Source: Schistosoma haematobium (lineage: Eukaryota; Platyhelminthes; Trematoda; Strigeidida; Schistosomatidae). Taken from it: 64,000 nucleotides of DNA. Location of the stretch: assembly GCF_000699445.3 (NCBI RefSeq), contig NC_067196.1, positions 87,150,364-87,214,363 of the forward strand. Direction: 5' to 3'. The first letter of the stretch is position 1, and each line of letters starts with the position of its first letter. Both the position numbers and the translations under genes were made by a program. Below the pieces are notes generated by a model that saw only the letters and a list, made by a program, of their open reading frames with translations, made no database searches and was not told the origin of the DNA. Of the stretch, positions 12,901 to 27,900 are shown in pieces.

Positions 12901-15900
12901 TTTATTTATCACGTATATGACTGTTTTCATAAAACTAGGCTTATGAAAATGACGAAGGAAAATGGACTTTTAAAAACTTTCAAAGTAAATTGGTAAGTAA
13001 AAGACAAGTAGACAAGCAAAAAACAGAATGACGAAATTATAAAATGTCTATTACTGATAATATACACGTTGCTTAAATTAATTACAGCACTAATTCTCTA
13101 TATTACAAGAACTGCTTTATCCTACACTCCATGTATGTACTTTTTTTTTATCCATTTCGGCTTTTATAAATTCACTTTTTTTTCTATAAGTAGCCATAGA
13201 ATCGTGTTTATTCAAACGCTTGCTTTGTATTTAATTTTGACAAATGTGATTGAGCAAAAGACAAGAAAACCTCTCTTTCTTCACTTTTTGTTTAATAAAA
13301 CCACTATTGTTTTCTATGATTTAAACAAATAATCAAGATTGCTAACAAAATGCTTTCTGCTTCATGTTATTTGTGTAGGTTTCTTTATGCTTAGCTTACT
13401 GCTTGATAACTTTTATTTATATATTAGTTTTCGATAGTTCGATCTCATATAGCTTTTTTCCGAAGGTGTTCAGTATGAAACGAAACCAACGTACTTCAGA
13501 TCATTTGTGAATAGCTAAACGTTTCAAAATTTTATTATTGGTTGTACAGATAAGTAGAAGTGGGACTCGTCAACTCAATGTACCTGCATCCCATAGTTGT
13601 TCACTCCGCGATTCGAACCCAGTACCGTTCGCCTCAATTGCAGTCCCGAACATCAGTGGGAAGATTCAAGTAAACAGTAGCAAATGAATTTAAACTTCAC
13701 TCCATTGCACAAGCAAGCGGCTATCAGGACTCAGTAGCTAAGTGAATAACGCGCTGGTGTTTGAAGCGAATGTTACTGAGTCGAAGTCCCAGAGTGAACA
13801 TCAACTCTGAGATGCAAGTACAATCAGTTGACGAGTCCCAAATACCACGAAACGCGCTTTATGGATCCCACTGCTAGCCACTATCCATCTTTGCTTTAAG
13901 TATAAATGGGGTTTTTTAAATTATCTAACCTCAATTTTCAACTTTAGCAAGTAACTGTTATTAAGATTCTTGCTTATAAAGTGATTGTAATCACTTAAGT
14001 ATAGTTATCATTCTAAATATACAAATTTTGGGATCGTTTTACATTGGAATAAAGTGTTATTTTTACATTTTTGAAAAATTGAGTATAGAATCAATTCTTT
14101 TCCCTAAATCTTCATTGTTTCAAAGTTAGAGTAATATTCTTGAACCATGTAGTTAGATGATCAATTCACTGAGTTGGGCAATTTGAACAATCTTTAGTAA
14201 AATTAGTTAATTTTTTTGTTTGTTGATAACTTCTGATGCTTACAATTATATTTATGAATAAAGAATGTAATTTATTTTGGTTCTTCAGGTAGTTATACAT
14301 GTGACTGAACTATAAATAACGAAAATTTACTGTATATTTGCAAGCATTAATGCTTGTAAATGAAAATGACTATAATCAATAGTTAACAGCTCTTTATATT
14401 TTATTAAAGATGTTTTGCCCGAATTTTTAGTAGTATCATTAATATTGTGCGTTTGCAGTAATTTTCAAGCTAAATCTATAGAAATGTTTTTTTTCAATAT
14501 TGTCATTTACTTTAATAGTAAAATTGTATTTATAATTATTTTACACAGAATGATCTACGTTAAGATAGAAAACGTTTGCGTTATTGATAAATACACCAAA
14601 ATTTAACCTGAAATTTCGGGTGTCGAATGACGTTACTACATTATCCAAAGAAACCAAGAATGAAAACAAGATGTAGAAGAGAGATATCAAACGTGATTAT
14701 TTACTTCAGTATAAAGCAGACCAAGGAAAAAGCAATAATATGCCCAGAATGACTTCATGATAGAAAGCTAGTATTAGGATTGTGAATAAATAGGGATTTG
14801 GACAAACAATTTCTGAACATCACTACCAGGCTTAGACTGATGAACTCCCATAATCTCTGCTATAAATACATTTCTCATCTAACTTTATTTTAAACTAGTT
14901 CGTTTAACTTTATATATTACCACCACTGAATTAACTACTTCTATGAATTCGGTGTTCATCTTGTTGTGTTAATGAGGTATGATCCTACGTTGTAGCTGGT
15001 TGACTGACTTAAGGATAAAGATTCTGGTGAAAATAAATTACCGAAATCGATTAGTTGTTTTATACTAGAACTATTCCTCGATTTACATTCATCTATAGAT
15101 GACCATATTTTATGACATTCGCGAATACATTTGAAATGATCACAATATATAGGGACAATATATTTTGACTGAATCGTTTACATCATAAATTTATCCACCA
15201 TTTCAATATTCTGATTACCTCAAGTATCTTTGTTAACGACTAAACAATTTTCTTTCTGAGTATGAACTATTATACATAAAATAAGGATAAAAAAGGTTTT
15301 TCGCCTTTAGAACGTAATATCAACGAAAAAAAAGCTTCTTTTAGTTAATTTTTATTGTACCTCCTACAAATAATGTTAAAATGGTTCAGGGAAAAAATAT
15401 TCATTTTACAAAGTTCGAATTTCTTGTTTAATGTTATTTCTACATTTTTTCGTGTACAGGAATCTGCTCGATCATCCATTTCTTCATTAACATTTGAAGT
15501 TAAGGTTTGTACAGCTTCTCTTTTAAAAAAAAACAATTGAGTAAGAAAATAGCAAGAATCCAATCTATTGCATAATTCATTCATTTAATTTTTCACAACT
15601 AGTTTTACTAGTTCAATTGATCAATGTTCTTTTCTGAAATGATCCAATTGATATTCTTCAGTAGTTTTACTTATTCAATTCATACTAATTCAGATTCAAT
15701 CTAAACTCAACCATTATTTTCATAATTATTTTTGTTGTTGTTGGAAATTCACCAATTAATTCATACACATTCATTGTTAGTGCACTTAAATAATTTTATT
15801 GGTCTGATTTGCTTGAGTACTTGAATTCAATTTGACTGCAATTATGTATACTTAAATAATTGTATTAAAGAACTAATAGATAAACGCTTATCGTTTAATA

Positions 15901-18900
15901 ATTGTTTAGTTTTGGTAATCAGATTCATATTTATTATTAAAGCGATCTTTACAGATTCAGTTTAACAACTTAAGTATAAGTTCAGATGTAGCTAAGAAAG
16001 GATTCAATTTTCTTTTGTTCTTTTGTAGAATAATTTTCTCTTTCAAAGTTACAGAATTAAGGAAAAAATTACTATTTCGCACTTATTTGATTTATATTTC
16101 ATCTTCATAATCATGATGTCATTGCGATTTTTCACATGTCTTGCGGTTGTTGCTTTGTGTGTTCTCAGTTAAAAAGTTTGGGTTATTATTCTTCATTTTG
16201 TTTACAGCCATTGGATTCTGGGCTGTAATCCCGAAAAACGTCTTTTGAAATTGGTAAACAGTTAGCATAACCAACCTTCAAAAATGATTTATGACCCTAA
16301 GATCGTTCTTAAACCTGCACTAAATTAAAACTTGTCATAATCAGTAAAATCATTGTGTATCACACTGAGCCATGTTTTCAGGTCCGGAATGCCTGGTTGA
16401 AGCCTGAGTAATTCTCAAAACCTATGGTTGAAGACTTGAATAGACATGATGTAGAATAGGTCCTAGTAGTTTATATGAAATCGCTTTAAGTCTTCCGTCG
16501 GATCTTCAGTTTTAAGAATTATATTGAACATTTTACTCCACATATTTATTCATTCTCCACGAATCATATTGCCTGTGCCCAACATTTTCTGCTCCCACTG
16601 ATGCTGTTACTACCTCTTCTACTCTGGTATTTGTTTTGGTAACTTTACCACACTGTATTGTGATGGTGTAGGAACTTGGGAACATACATATACGTCCTAT
16701 GTTTTACGTTATGTATGGTTGACTTACTAGGTAAATGAATTGTCACAGACAACCATTTGTAGCAAACTACGTTTTCTCGTGATAATGATACTTAGTATTA
16801 CTTTTACTTAAATAACGAGTTGCATATGTTTGACAAAAATGGCGTATTCTTCCCAGTTTAACAGTGTCGTGATGTATCAGTGTTGAGTCGTAATCGTTTA
16901 AACTGTTTGACAAAATTCGTTTCCAATATTCATTGTCTGTTACCGTCACTATAACGTTTTGGTTTGTCTTGACATATTTGGGTTTTATTCGCCAATGTGA
17001 TTCAAAATCACCAAAGAAAAATAAAGACTTGTTTTTTTCTGTTGCCAAGACGGTTATTTAGCTTAATGAACACAATAATCGTTTCATTCAATAATATGTG
17101 TTTTTGAAAGTTTTATATTCTTTATGTTAATTGATTCAATTAAGAAGGCATAGACTGTCTTTCTAGATGGCGAAGAATAGATTTGACATAGCTGGAGATC
17201 ACTAGCAAACCATATATAGGCATTATTATTTGTATTTTTTAATGTTTTGGACTAGTCACAAAGTTCTAGGTTATATGTTACTAATTAAAGTATTCTCTCC
17301 AAAGTTTTAAACAGATTAACTATTGTTGTTTGTTAACAGCTTAAGCCACTATTTTCTAAAATCAATAGTGTCCTCATACATTTGATTATTACCGGAAATT
17401 CACGTGTGCACCTAAATGTTAAACACTTTTTTTCTCGCAACTTGTCGTACACAACGACAAAGCATAATGTTTGAAAACATTATATACAATATTTATTCAG
17501 CTATCATTATTTTAACGTACTCTCACTGCCCCGTGACTTGAAATTCATTATTTCTATATGTCTTTGATTCTTCTTGAATTAATAGTTTCAATGTAAAAAA
17601 ATAAATAGTGATAATGCATTATCACACTTATCAGCAGCACATAAAAGGTTCAAGTTCAAACTACCTTGACCAAAATAACGTTTCACCCTACAGCTTAAGC
17701 AAAATACATGATTAACCTACGAAACAATTTTTATTGTTCTTAATTTTAAGCTTCATACCCATTTGGATAACCCAATTTATTAGTTTTCTTGAACTTGCTT
17801 TAGAAATTACATTTTAGCAAAATGTTAAATTTTGATACTATCATCTCCTACATTATTTGAAACTATACTATGGGCATGTTGCTTATTGTTTTCTTCTGCA
17901 CCATCTTAATTCTACTAGTAAGTGCGAGTTGTCTTATTTTCATACATATACTTACTTACTTACACCTCGTGAAGGAACATAGGCCTCTCACCAGCATTCG
18001 CCATCCAACCCTGTCCTGGGCGATCCTTTCCAGCTCCGTCCAGTTGTAATTCATCGTTTTCATATCTGCTTCTATTATCCGACGCAATGTGTTTTTTGGC
18101 CTTCCTCTTTTTCGCTTCCCTTCAGGATTCCAAGTTAGGGCTTGTCTCGTGATGCAGTTTGACGATTTGCGTAATGTATGTCCTATCCACCAACTCCATC
18201 GTCTTTTCCTAATTTTTTCTTCAGCTGGAAGTTGGTTTGTTCTCTCCCACAGAAGGCTGTTGCTCATGGTATCCGGCCAATGGATGTTGAGTATCTTGCG
18301 AAGACAGCTATTTATAAATACTTGTACTTTCTTGATTGTGGTTGTTGTAGTTTTCCAAGTTTCATCTCCGTACAGTAGAACTGCCTTGACCTACATATGG
18401 TATGCTCAAATCAACAAATTTAGACTCATGTTGACAAACTAAATGTTCAACGGAGTACACCAATCGAAACATAAAATAAGAAAAATTGGTTCAGCGAAGA
18501 GTTCTCTTTTCGGCGAATTCACTGAAAACTAAGTACTGTCCTTAGATCCCAGTAATTCTTCTGTAATATCAACGATTTGGTAAAAGAGGACTTTTAGTAT
18601 TTTATTCCGAAATGTTAACAGACACAAAATAGAATTTTCCGCATTAAAAATTTATCTACTCAGCTTTCTTACAGAGAACTATTAGGAGGATAGCTTAAGG
18701 TACATACCATACTAATTCTGACTTCATGTAGAATAATCTTGTCTACCACACTAATACCAACCCTCATGAGATACACAGGTATATAAATTTTCTATTATTT
18801 TCAAATTTGGAAATAGATCATTAAATCTAGATATGATTACTAAGCTTTAATTTAGGACATCACACTTCACAAATTAGATCGACAGCTATGACTTTAGCTA

Positions 18901-21900
18901 AGGTGAGCTAATATCTTAGCATAGGGAACTTAGAATTATCTGCAAAGTTCACTAATCGCTAAACCTAAACTATGTATCAGACATTGACTAATGGAATCCT
19001 AATAGATGTAATTGAATTTGTCTGACTACCACAGTCACATTTCTGTGAATTATTTTAAAATCTGCTTTGTTAATAGTAGGAATTTATTATTATGATTCCA
19101 TATTCATTACTTTTAAAATCCTCTTTGGGTTGATCTATATTTCTGTAAATATTCTAGATTGGTCATTATAGTTATATCAAATTTTTATATTTGAATAAGA
19201 GGTAGAGAAATTTAGTTGAAATGATCAGTAAGTTATCTAATCTCTTCGTGTCACATTATTGATTCTTATTTAATTTTAAGATAATTATTATTTATTTCTA
19301 TTGTCAAATACTTGATTAACATATTAAGATTATAGGTAAAAATGTCTCGTATTGTTTTCATGTTAAGATTAATATAAACGAGGCATCTATTTCAAGTGAC
19401 TACAAATACACTTATTCGTATAAACAGAAAGTAAACCTTTGTAAACAACTTATTATCAACTGTCAATGGTTAATATAACCCAAATGAACTTATTCACTTT
19501 GTTACTCATGTGTTGTAATTAAACAGTACACTTCTTTTTGCACAATCTAGAAACCAGCTTTTTTACAAAGAGCATCTGTGGCAGCGATTGGAGCTAAGGT
19601 GGGTTATAGTTTCATTTTATTGACAAAAATATTCTTAGTTGAGGTGAAGACATGTGTTGCTTTTATTTTTTGATTTATTTGTTTATTTTTTTTAAACACG
19701 ACCAGTTCTATGATATTCTTTATGTATCGTTTTACAACTATCTTGAAGTATTTAGAGACACTTTATTCAATCAATGTTCTCAAAACCGAAACATCATTCC
19801 GGGTATATCAGTGTGCTATTTCTAGTAGGAACGAATTAACTAGTCATTGACATTAGGAATAATCTTTAAAAGGTTAAATTAGTTAGCATTGCGTGATGCA
19901 AAAGTAGGTTACGTTGTTTCTAAGGTCAAATTTCAATTATTTTTAACATCCAGTTTTCTACTGCCTATTGCTGCTAAATTATTCCTTTATAGGAGATAGT
20001 TTCTTGAAAACATCTTTCAATTTTCATATATAAATGGAGCCCAATTATAATATTATAATATTTCAGATAAATCAGGCCAACATATTCGTATGTAAGTGAA
20101 TTACTGTAGTATAAAAGATTCTCATGTTATCAACTGCCAATATGCTTTCTCTTCTATCAGTGAGATCTTTCAAAAAATTAATCCTGAAAGTATTACCGAC
20201 TAGTCAAAGGTTAAAGCAAAAACCCAGACATTTCCTTCTCATGATTCATAGAGTTACAAGTTAAAGAACTTCAGTAGTAATGAAAAAGCAGTACTACTTA
20301 TTACTGTTATTATCATGATGAACAAAACTAAATAATTAGAACAAAAGTAACGAAACTAAATAACACCAATATTGCGCATAAATCTCGTTAATTATTTAAA
20401 CATCATTTGGAGTGTTAATCTTAATGCCGTTTGTAAACTCTTATATTCACTTTGAACTATCAATAAATACGCGTACTATTTCATCACAGTTGTATTACAT
20501 GTTTAAGGACTTTTTGCCTTCTATCTAGGATACCAATATCATCATAATAGGCATATATCAGGTTAATATCTTAAAAAATAAAATAAACACACTCTTTAGT
20601 CCTATAGAAAACAAAATACATCCAATTATTATACAAGATTAAATATAAAGCTAAATCTATTTTCCATTATCTTAATTCTATGTTATCTTCAAAATAAATA
20701 ACCAACTACTAATAAATTATTTTCATTAATTTCTTCTTATAATCATCAAATCACCTTCTTTATTCTATAGAAGCATATTTCTATGACAAGAGCATCTGTT
20801 TCAACGAATGATTTTAAACCAAAGGTGGGTATTTAGTGTATTATATACAAGTCTAATGCTAACAATTGCTAAAAATATAGGACGTTTAATTTTTTTTTTT
20901 GGAGAAAAAAAAAAGTATGTCTATGCAATTTGGTTTAACTATTCATAATTATACAACTAATTAGTGATTACTTGATCATGTTTTAGTTTTAATATCTATT
21001 TTTATGTGTCAGTAAAATGATGATCAGTGCTTCCGTATAATGTAGTTAAATAAATGCTAAATGACATTTAATTATTCCATTGTAAATTTCGTTAGACAAT
21101 TTATTTGTTGTTGATTAAAACAACTTGTCAAATTTATGTATCAAGAACATATTTATCATGAAATAATAAATAACGAATTATAAAATACAAGAGGACGCAA
21201 GTTTACAAGTATGCACGAGAGCGTACCCTCTAATGAGTATACTCTATAAATTATTGAAGTTCTACAGAGAAATTAAATAGCGCCTGTCGCGAGATTGATA
21301 GATCCTGGGTTCGGAACTCGCGGGGTGCGAGATCGTGGGTGCGCTCTGTTGAGGAGTCCCATACTAGTACGAAACGGCCGTCCAGTGCTTCGAGGTTTTT
21401 CATGGTGGTGTAGCTTCAGTTGACTCATGATTTCAACCATTGAAATTTCTAAAAATCATCACAAAACCCATTCTGATTAGAAATAACATTAATTTTATCT
21501 ATGCTGTAATTTAGACGACTACTTGTAGATGATTATATCAATATATAAGATAGAGGAGCATTATAGTTCAACTTACTAGATTATAGAGAATGGGTTCATG
21601 ACAAAACCTCATGAACATGCATTCAATACCGTATGAATATATTATGATGGAAAATTGTGAGTATTAAATGTCTCTTCAGCGCTCTGCAATATTGTAATTG
21701 TCCTTTAGTCGGTATCGACTTGTGACTATACTTAACTTCAAAATGTACCAATATTGATACACCATGCAACAACAAAAAAACTAGACATGTATTTCTTTTG
21801 GATTGATCATCTTGTAAATGATACAAGATTAAATATATCGATAAATTGATTTTAGTCAGTATACTTGAATTTATCTGCTTTTTATTCAAAGTTGGCGTTA

Positions 21901-24900
21901 TACTGTCTGTTAGTTTAAATAACAATTTATGTATATTTTAGACAGATCAATAAATATGAACAACATGTTATCAGAGAAACATAGTGTATATCAAACAACA
22001 TATCTGTTACTCTATTAAAAATATTAATTAAGATATATAGAAATGATTATTAAAATGTATAGATAATTAGTTAGAGATAACTGAATTCAAAATAACTACT
22101 TTCAGTTATGTTTTATTAAATTCATTGTAACAAATTATGTCCTGTATTAGAAAAAAAAAGATCTTTCCTAGTAACTATTACATTCCATTCTTTTTTTAAT
22201 GGTAGGCAGTTTTAATACTGTTTTATACTTCTGAATCTAATTTTGTATTGGTTTATTATACAATGCATTTTCGATGTATATTTGCTTGATTGACAACCAT
22301 ATTCTTGCCAGTTATTAAAATTGTATAAGAATTAATAAAACACTCTAGATCTATCGATTTATAATTTCACAAAATAATTTAATCACTGCTATGTGCTGAA
22401 TGATAGATGTTTGTATCTGTTCGGTGCTTCTAGACAATAGTGAGTTACACTGGACTAGGATTCCCTGATAGTTGACATTAGTGAAAGGAATTGCACATAT
22501 GCCATACTGGCAAGTATCACATACCACGTAGATCTAGATAAATGGTTTCCTCATTAGCATAAACTAAGGTGTGTCGTCATGTCAATTCATTAAGACTGGT
22601 GCGCGCACTACAAATTTACCAATGGAATTCGATCAACACTGCAGATTAGACAACACGATGTACTTAAATTCACAAAAACCAGTGAATCTATGTTTGTTAA
22701 CTATTATGTCATAGTAAATATTGTTAGTCTAGTTTGAAGATGATGATAATGATAACATTTATTAAATCTGCTTTTTATTTTATTATAACTGTATCTTAAT
22801 AAGCTGAGGATTTAATTTATTTTGTACAGTTTTTTTACCGATTTCTACATTTGACTAAAACAAGAGCAATTAATGTAGCAGAGTAATATGAATTCATTAA
22901 CAATAAAATATTAATGCTATAATTGTGTAAAACGTTACATGAAATCAGTCAACTGTGTAAAGACCAGATAAGAAATGACTGTTATTAATTAATGTCACAA
23001 AAAGAAGAATTTATGAATGCCTTCACCACGAGAAATCACAACTGATAACTGAATCTTATAGGATGCATAAATTTGGTTTATATTTTTCTGTCTCAATCGC
23101 TTCAGAGATCTGTAGTAAATTCGACGTTCTCTGTTTACTAATTATCTTGAGGGACTTTGAGATATCAATATTATAGCCATTGTAAAGCAGATGGCTTATG
23201 ATATCACTACTGAAAACGTACTGAACTGTTAGTCTAGTCTTCTGCATTGTGTGGTCAGAGATGTGAATACTAATCCTACTTTATGTTCTTTCAATATATG
23301 TGCTTGGCACGTACATGTTAACTGGTAGGTACGACTGGATGTAACATAAGGCGCAAATTTATCTACATATGATTGTCTTAATAAGAAATTCGTTTAGTAC
23401 AGAGTGATCAACTTGAAAAATGAATGCACTCATTTCTATTACGGCCTTTAATCTGAAATCAATCATTCCATCTATTTCTTTGCCTTTGAATCCAAGTCTT
23501 AAAAAACAGCGTTCTTCTCAATCATAGCATACTCCATTTCTTTTGCTTTTGTCTTCTCATGCTTAGTTATACATTTTTGAGAGTAACCATCATTATATAA
23601 ATATCTTTCAACTACGGTTAATTACCTATCAATTTTGTATTCTGAAAATAATATTCTGACACAATTGAAAAACATTCTAGCAAAGGGTCAGTTATAGCTT
23701 ATCCGACAGGAGCTATTAAAGCTTAAGGATGATTCAATCCATTTATCCTTTTGATAAATATATCTCTCCAATCAATCATTTTTCTAATATGAGCTTCAAA
23801 GTCATATATATAGCTTTAATTAAAACTTACACAACAATGTATTTTTCACTTTAACTGTCCATCATTCTGTGGTGCAGTTATTTTCGAAGATTTGTTTTGT
23901 TTAAAGAAAAATTTAGAATAAGAATCTCAATTAAAGAATATATATAGATCATGATACAATATATGCACACAAATGAAAATTGGCAAAGTTGATCAAATAT
24001 TTTACTTTTCAACTAATTATTACATGAAAGTGAAATCAATGTTTGTCTTAATTCACAGTATTTATAAAGGGATATATTCTAAAATTAACTTTTTCTAATA
24101 ATGCTCAGATAATTGACATCATCTTTTTTTTCTGTAAAATTGTTGTCACGGTACCAGAAACACAAAACCTGTTTTTCTATCTAATTTAGTATAACATTAA
24201 ATTACGTTCCTACTCATTTGAAATTTTTAAGCCTGTGCACAAATTTTATATCACTTACAGTTCATATTTATTGATTTTCCTTTTTATGCATGCACAATTA
24301 TTTTTTATTAAAGTCCCATTCTCCTTTCATATATATAACGTTTATCTTCTGTGAATGTTTTCATTGCTATCCATTTAATTTCAATGTCTGTGTAATGGTA
24401 TTTGTTCAAATAAACTGCAAACATAAACTTTTTATAATCAAATTGTATCAGTTTATGAGTATTTGCACATTAAGGTTTATTATGGTGTTTGTTTTATCGA
24501 ACATGCGGAAAATCCGGAATTATATAAACACTTGTTATTTCATGATGTGATTCATTCTTCAGCTGAGATCGTTATGAATATAGATTCTGTTTTAAGAAAT
24601 ATTTGTGCAAATTCAACAGTTTTCATTTCACTAATTTTTTTCAGGAGCAATGTTCAGTTAAAAGGTCATGTGTATCATATAATGATCTTGGTTATAAGGT
24701 TGGTATCATGTTTTTTTTTTCTTTTTTGACAAGTCGGAACCTAACGAAGACATATGATTTTGCAATATTAACAGATAGCTACCTAATCAAGCTACCGATC
24801 TAATGTCAATAATACATATTTCTATGTTTTACTCAATGCTTTGATTTAACTGAGCGATCTTTGCTGTTAATAATGGAATAATGGATTTTAAATGATGATT

Positions 24901-27900
24901 TGTGATTAGTTTCTTGAGTCATTGTATTCATAATATGTGTATAATGACTTATTATTATAATTTTATACGTATTATACGATTCCTATCAACTTTGGAATTA
25001 ATTACTTTTTTTAACAGTACAAACGGTATATATATTGTTAGGAAATTATCATCTTTATTAATAATTTCTTAGTAATATGTTTTAATTGATTAAATCATAA
25101 ACTTTTTATCTTAGTTCTATTTACTCATTTATATCAGCTTTCTCTAGGTAGTAGAGAACAAGGAGCAAGTTCACTTTCAAAAGCGCTTAGTATTCACAAT
25201 GAATGTCAACATCCTTATCATCGATATAATCAACCTTTAACTAATTGCTTATCCTCTGGTTCTGAAGCATGTACTGTTATTTGCGGTTTAATTGAATTTG
25301 TAAAATCACCAATTCTTGTACTGTTAAGATTAAACAAAACTATTCAACGTTCATGTATTTCGGAAGTCGATATTCCAGTACGCTTTATATTTATTTATGT
25401 TGGACCACAAAATGATGAATTAAATTATGCTGAATTGGCTCGTATATTTGCAGTAATGATGACTAATGATGTAAGTTAATATTCCGATTAGTTGTTTTTG
25501 AATTTGGTTTCTCTTTTGCTAATACAGATGGTAATACAGATGAAAAAAGTTTTTCAGTCATTCGGTTAAATGTTCCACTTCACTTCTGTTGACTCAGATC
25601 AAACATCTAAGCTAAAAGCTGAATACATTATGCTTGAGTTTTACTCTACTCAGTGTGTGTACATGAAACTGTTGTTTGGCTTTTTTTGGTAAACACTTTT
25701 TCAGACTATAACAATGTGTTAGTGAAACTTTAAGTCAATTTATAGATAAACATATGTTTCTTCTTAACACTACATGTGAAGCATTCACATAAGCTTAACA
25801 ACTGAATTAGCTATGTAATTTCTTACGCATGATGGAATATAAGTAAAGTGATCAGCTGATTTATTAAGAAATATGACATCATTTGATGTAAAGGAACCAA
25901 ATTTAGAAATGCAGGATTTGAGTGGGTTGATCTCATTTTTATAATTCATGTTTAACAACTGAAAACTTATGAGTTTTTTTTCCGACACATGAACACAGCA
26001 TCCATCAAGTTCAGCAATGTACATCTAATGTATTATGTAATTTTCAAGAATTTTATACTTTTTAAACACAAAAAATATTTCTACAATAAGGAGAATTGAG
26101 CTGCAATGTAATACAAGACCGTCGTTATACAATTCTTTGTGGTTTATTTTAGATCAACATTCTCTTCAGCTATGTTTTCAAATCTTACAAGAAGCATAAT
26201 ACTGTTAGTGATCTTTGTTTTCAATGATTCTCCTAATGATAACGATTCATGAAATATGGTTGTTATATTGCATTGTCGTAAATTCGTCACTTGTCATCTC
26301 AGTTATTGATAACAAAAGAATTTATTATTTACACTAAATTTTCATTAGAATAGTTTTGGATTGTATTATAAATTACCTAAAATAAAGCATTATGCTGTTT
26401 TAAATTATCTGGAAGCAAAATTATGTCTAACTCACTTTTATGGTTATTTATATGATAACACTGACTATGCTATTTATATTTATATTTATAAACTTAGCAT
26501 TAAAGGGTTATTAACGATAAAATCATTTTGATGTATAGTCATATTAGAATGTGTTAACAAGTGTAATTATATGAACTATTCCCATAAAGTATATTACTTA
26601 TATATATCCAAAAATGTGCTTCTGATTGCATATACATGAATATTTATTGCATAACAAAAAAATGATAGCAAGATGACATTTATTTGAATCATTTTATTAT
26701 TTACTAAAACAACAGATTACTGTGTATCTGTAAACAAACTTAATCTCACTAATAGGTATTTTCATGTCACTGTATTTTTAGCATTGGAAGAGATATATAT
26801 ATAATTACTGTTATAATTTTAGTTCTCTCAACGATTTTCAATCTGTATCTTTTAGCGCTTGATTTCTTTAACTTACAAATGAACGATTAGTTATCATATG
26901 TGCTGTGTTTACCAATTAAGTCCAACCTTAAATACTAATCAATAACAACATGTTACGATATTTTCTATCTGTTAAAATTGACGTTTCTGTTAAAGAACAG
27001 TTCATTGTTCAATGATTTGTTTAACTACGAAACTTAAATTGGACAATTTCATTTCATGTAAGGAAGTTTTCTAGAAAACATTTCTATTTATCTTTCTTTC
27101 CAAGCGTAATTTGCAATAATCAAATTAAGTAATACGAGAATAGTGAGCGCACATACGTCTATAAAAAGCACTCTGTCATAGCACTTACATCAAGGATCAT
27201 ATCATAATTTTAGAAATTAATATTTTCTCAAGAAGCTTCAAATGCTTTTCATTAAATTTTTAAATTTGTCTGGTTTTTCAGACAGGTAGATTTTAATGGT
27301 GTCCTTTAAATTAAATGAGTCAACCTTTAAGTTTTGGCTGTTTTTTTCGAAACTGACTATGAAAACTTCGTGTTCGAAATATTGTGCTCAGAAAACGTAG
27401 CTTCACCGAAATACACCTCTTAAACTAGAAATGCTATTCATAATTTTGAAATATACCTCAGCATGGTATTTGATACTATATTTTTCAGGAATGCTTTATA
27501 TTTTCAACAAACCTAAGATTATAACTGACAACATTTGCATTGTAACTAGCAGGGCATAACAGGACTAATATTTTACTATACTTGAGGGACCTAGGTGAAA
27601 TAAACTTTATGACATTGTTGATGTTCACACTGACACTCAAACTTAGTACCTTTCCCTTCAAACTCCAACTAATCTGTGAAACAGGTACGAAGTAAATTAT
27701 AAGGGTTTTTTATTTCTAGTTGTTGGTTTTCAGGACTAAGTCCGTGTAACTTCTGTAAACATACTATGAACTTGTAAGTATGAGGCTCAGTATATACATC
27801 ATCAGACTGTGCAACAAGATGATAACTACAAAAGACTGACGGTAGTTTTCAAACGTTCTGTAATGCAAATTGCTTCAAGCTAAACAAATTAGTTTATAAC

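Larger units (their letters stand above)
12993..15459 (+). other. SLC4 intron between small exons, 2.5 kb
   Basis: Contains a Smalpha inverted pair (13556-13890) and a retrotransposon 3-prime tail (about 14890-15010). The rest is AT-rich with nothing recognisable. Confidence 0.65.

Noticed and set aside
13088..13132. 45-nt candidate exon between TTACAG and GTATGT
   Set aside because: In the required phase 0 it hits a stop at the second codon. The polypyrimidine tract is weak.
16767..17048. 93-codon minus-strand open frame
   Set aside because: No recognisable domain; length is within chance for an AT-rich intron; no repeat or splice support.
22830..22883. Exon-like 54-nt stretch after TTTTGTACAG reading [18 protein letters not shown]
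   Set aside because: It has an acceptor, the right phase and a TRA core like the cassette exons. However, it ends in a stop where the donor should be, and the nearest GT would shift the frame. Possibly a dead cassette, not enough to annotate.
25148..25470. Alternative acceptor at 25147 for the exon starting 25138
   Set aside because: It would need a phase-1 partner, but all preceding small exons end in phase 0.
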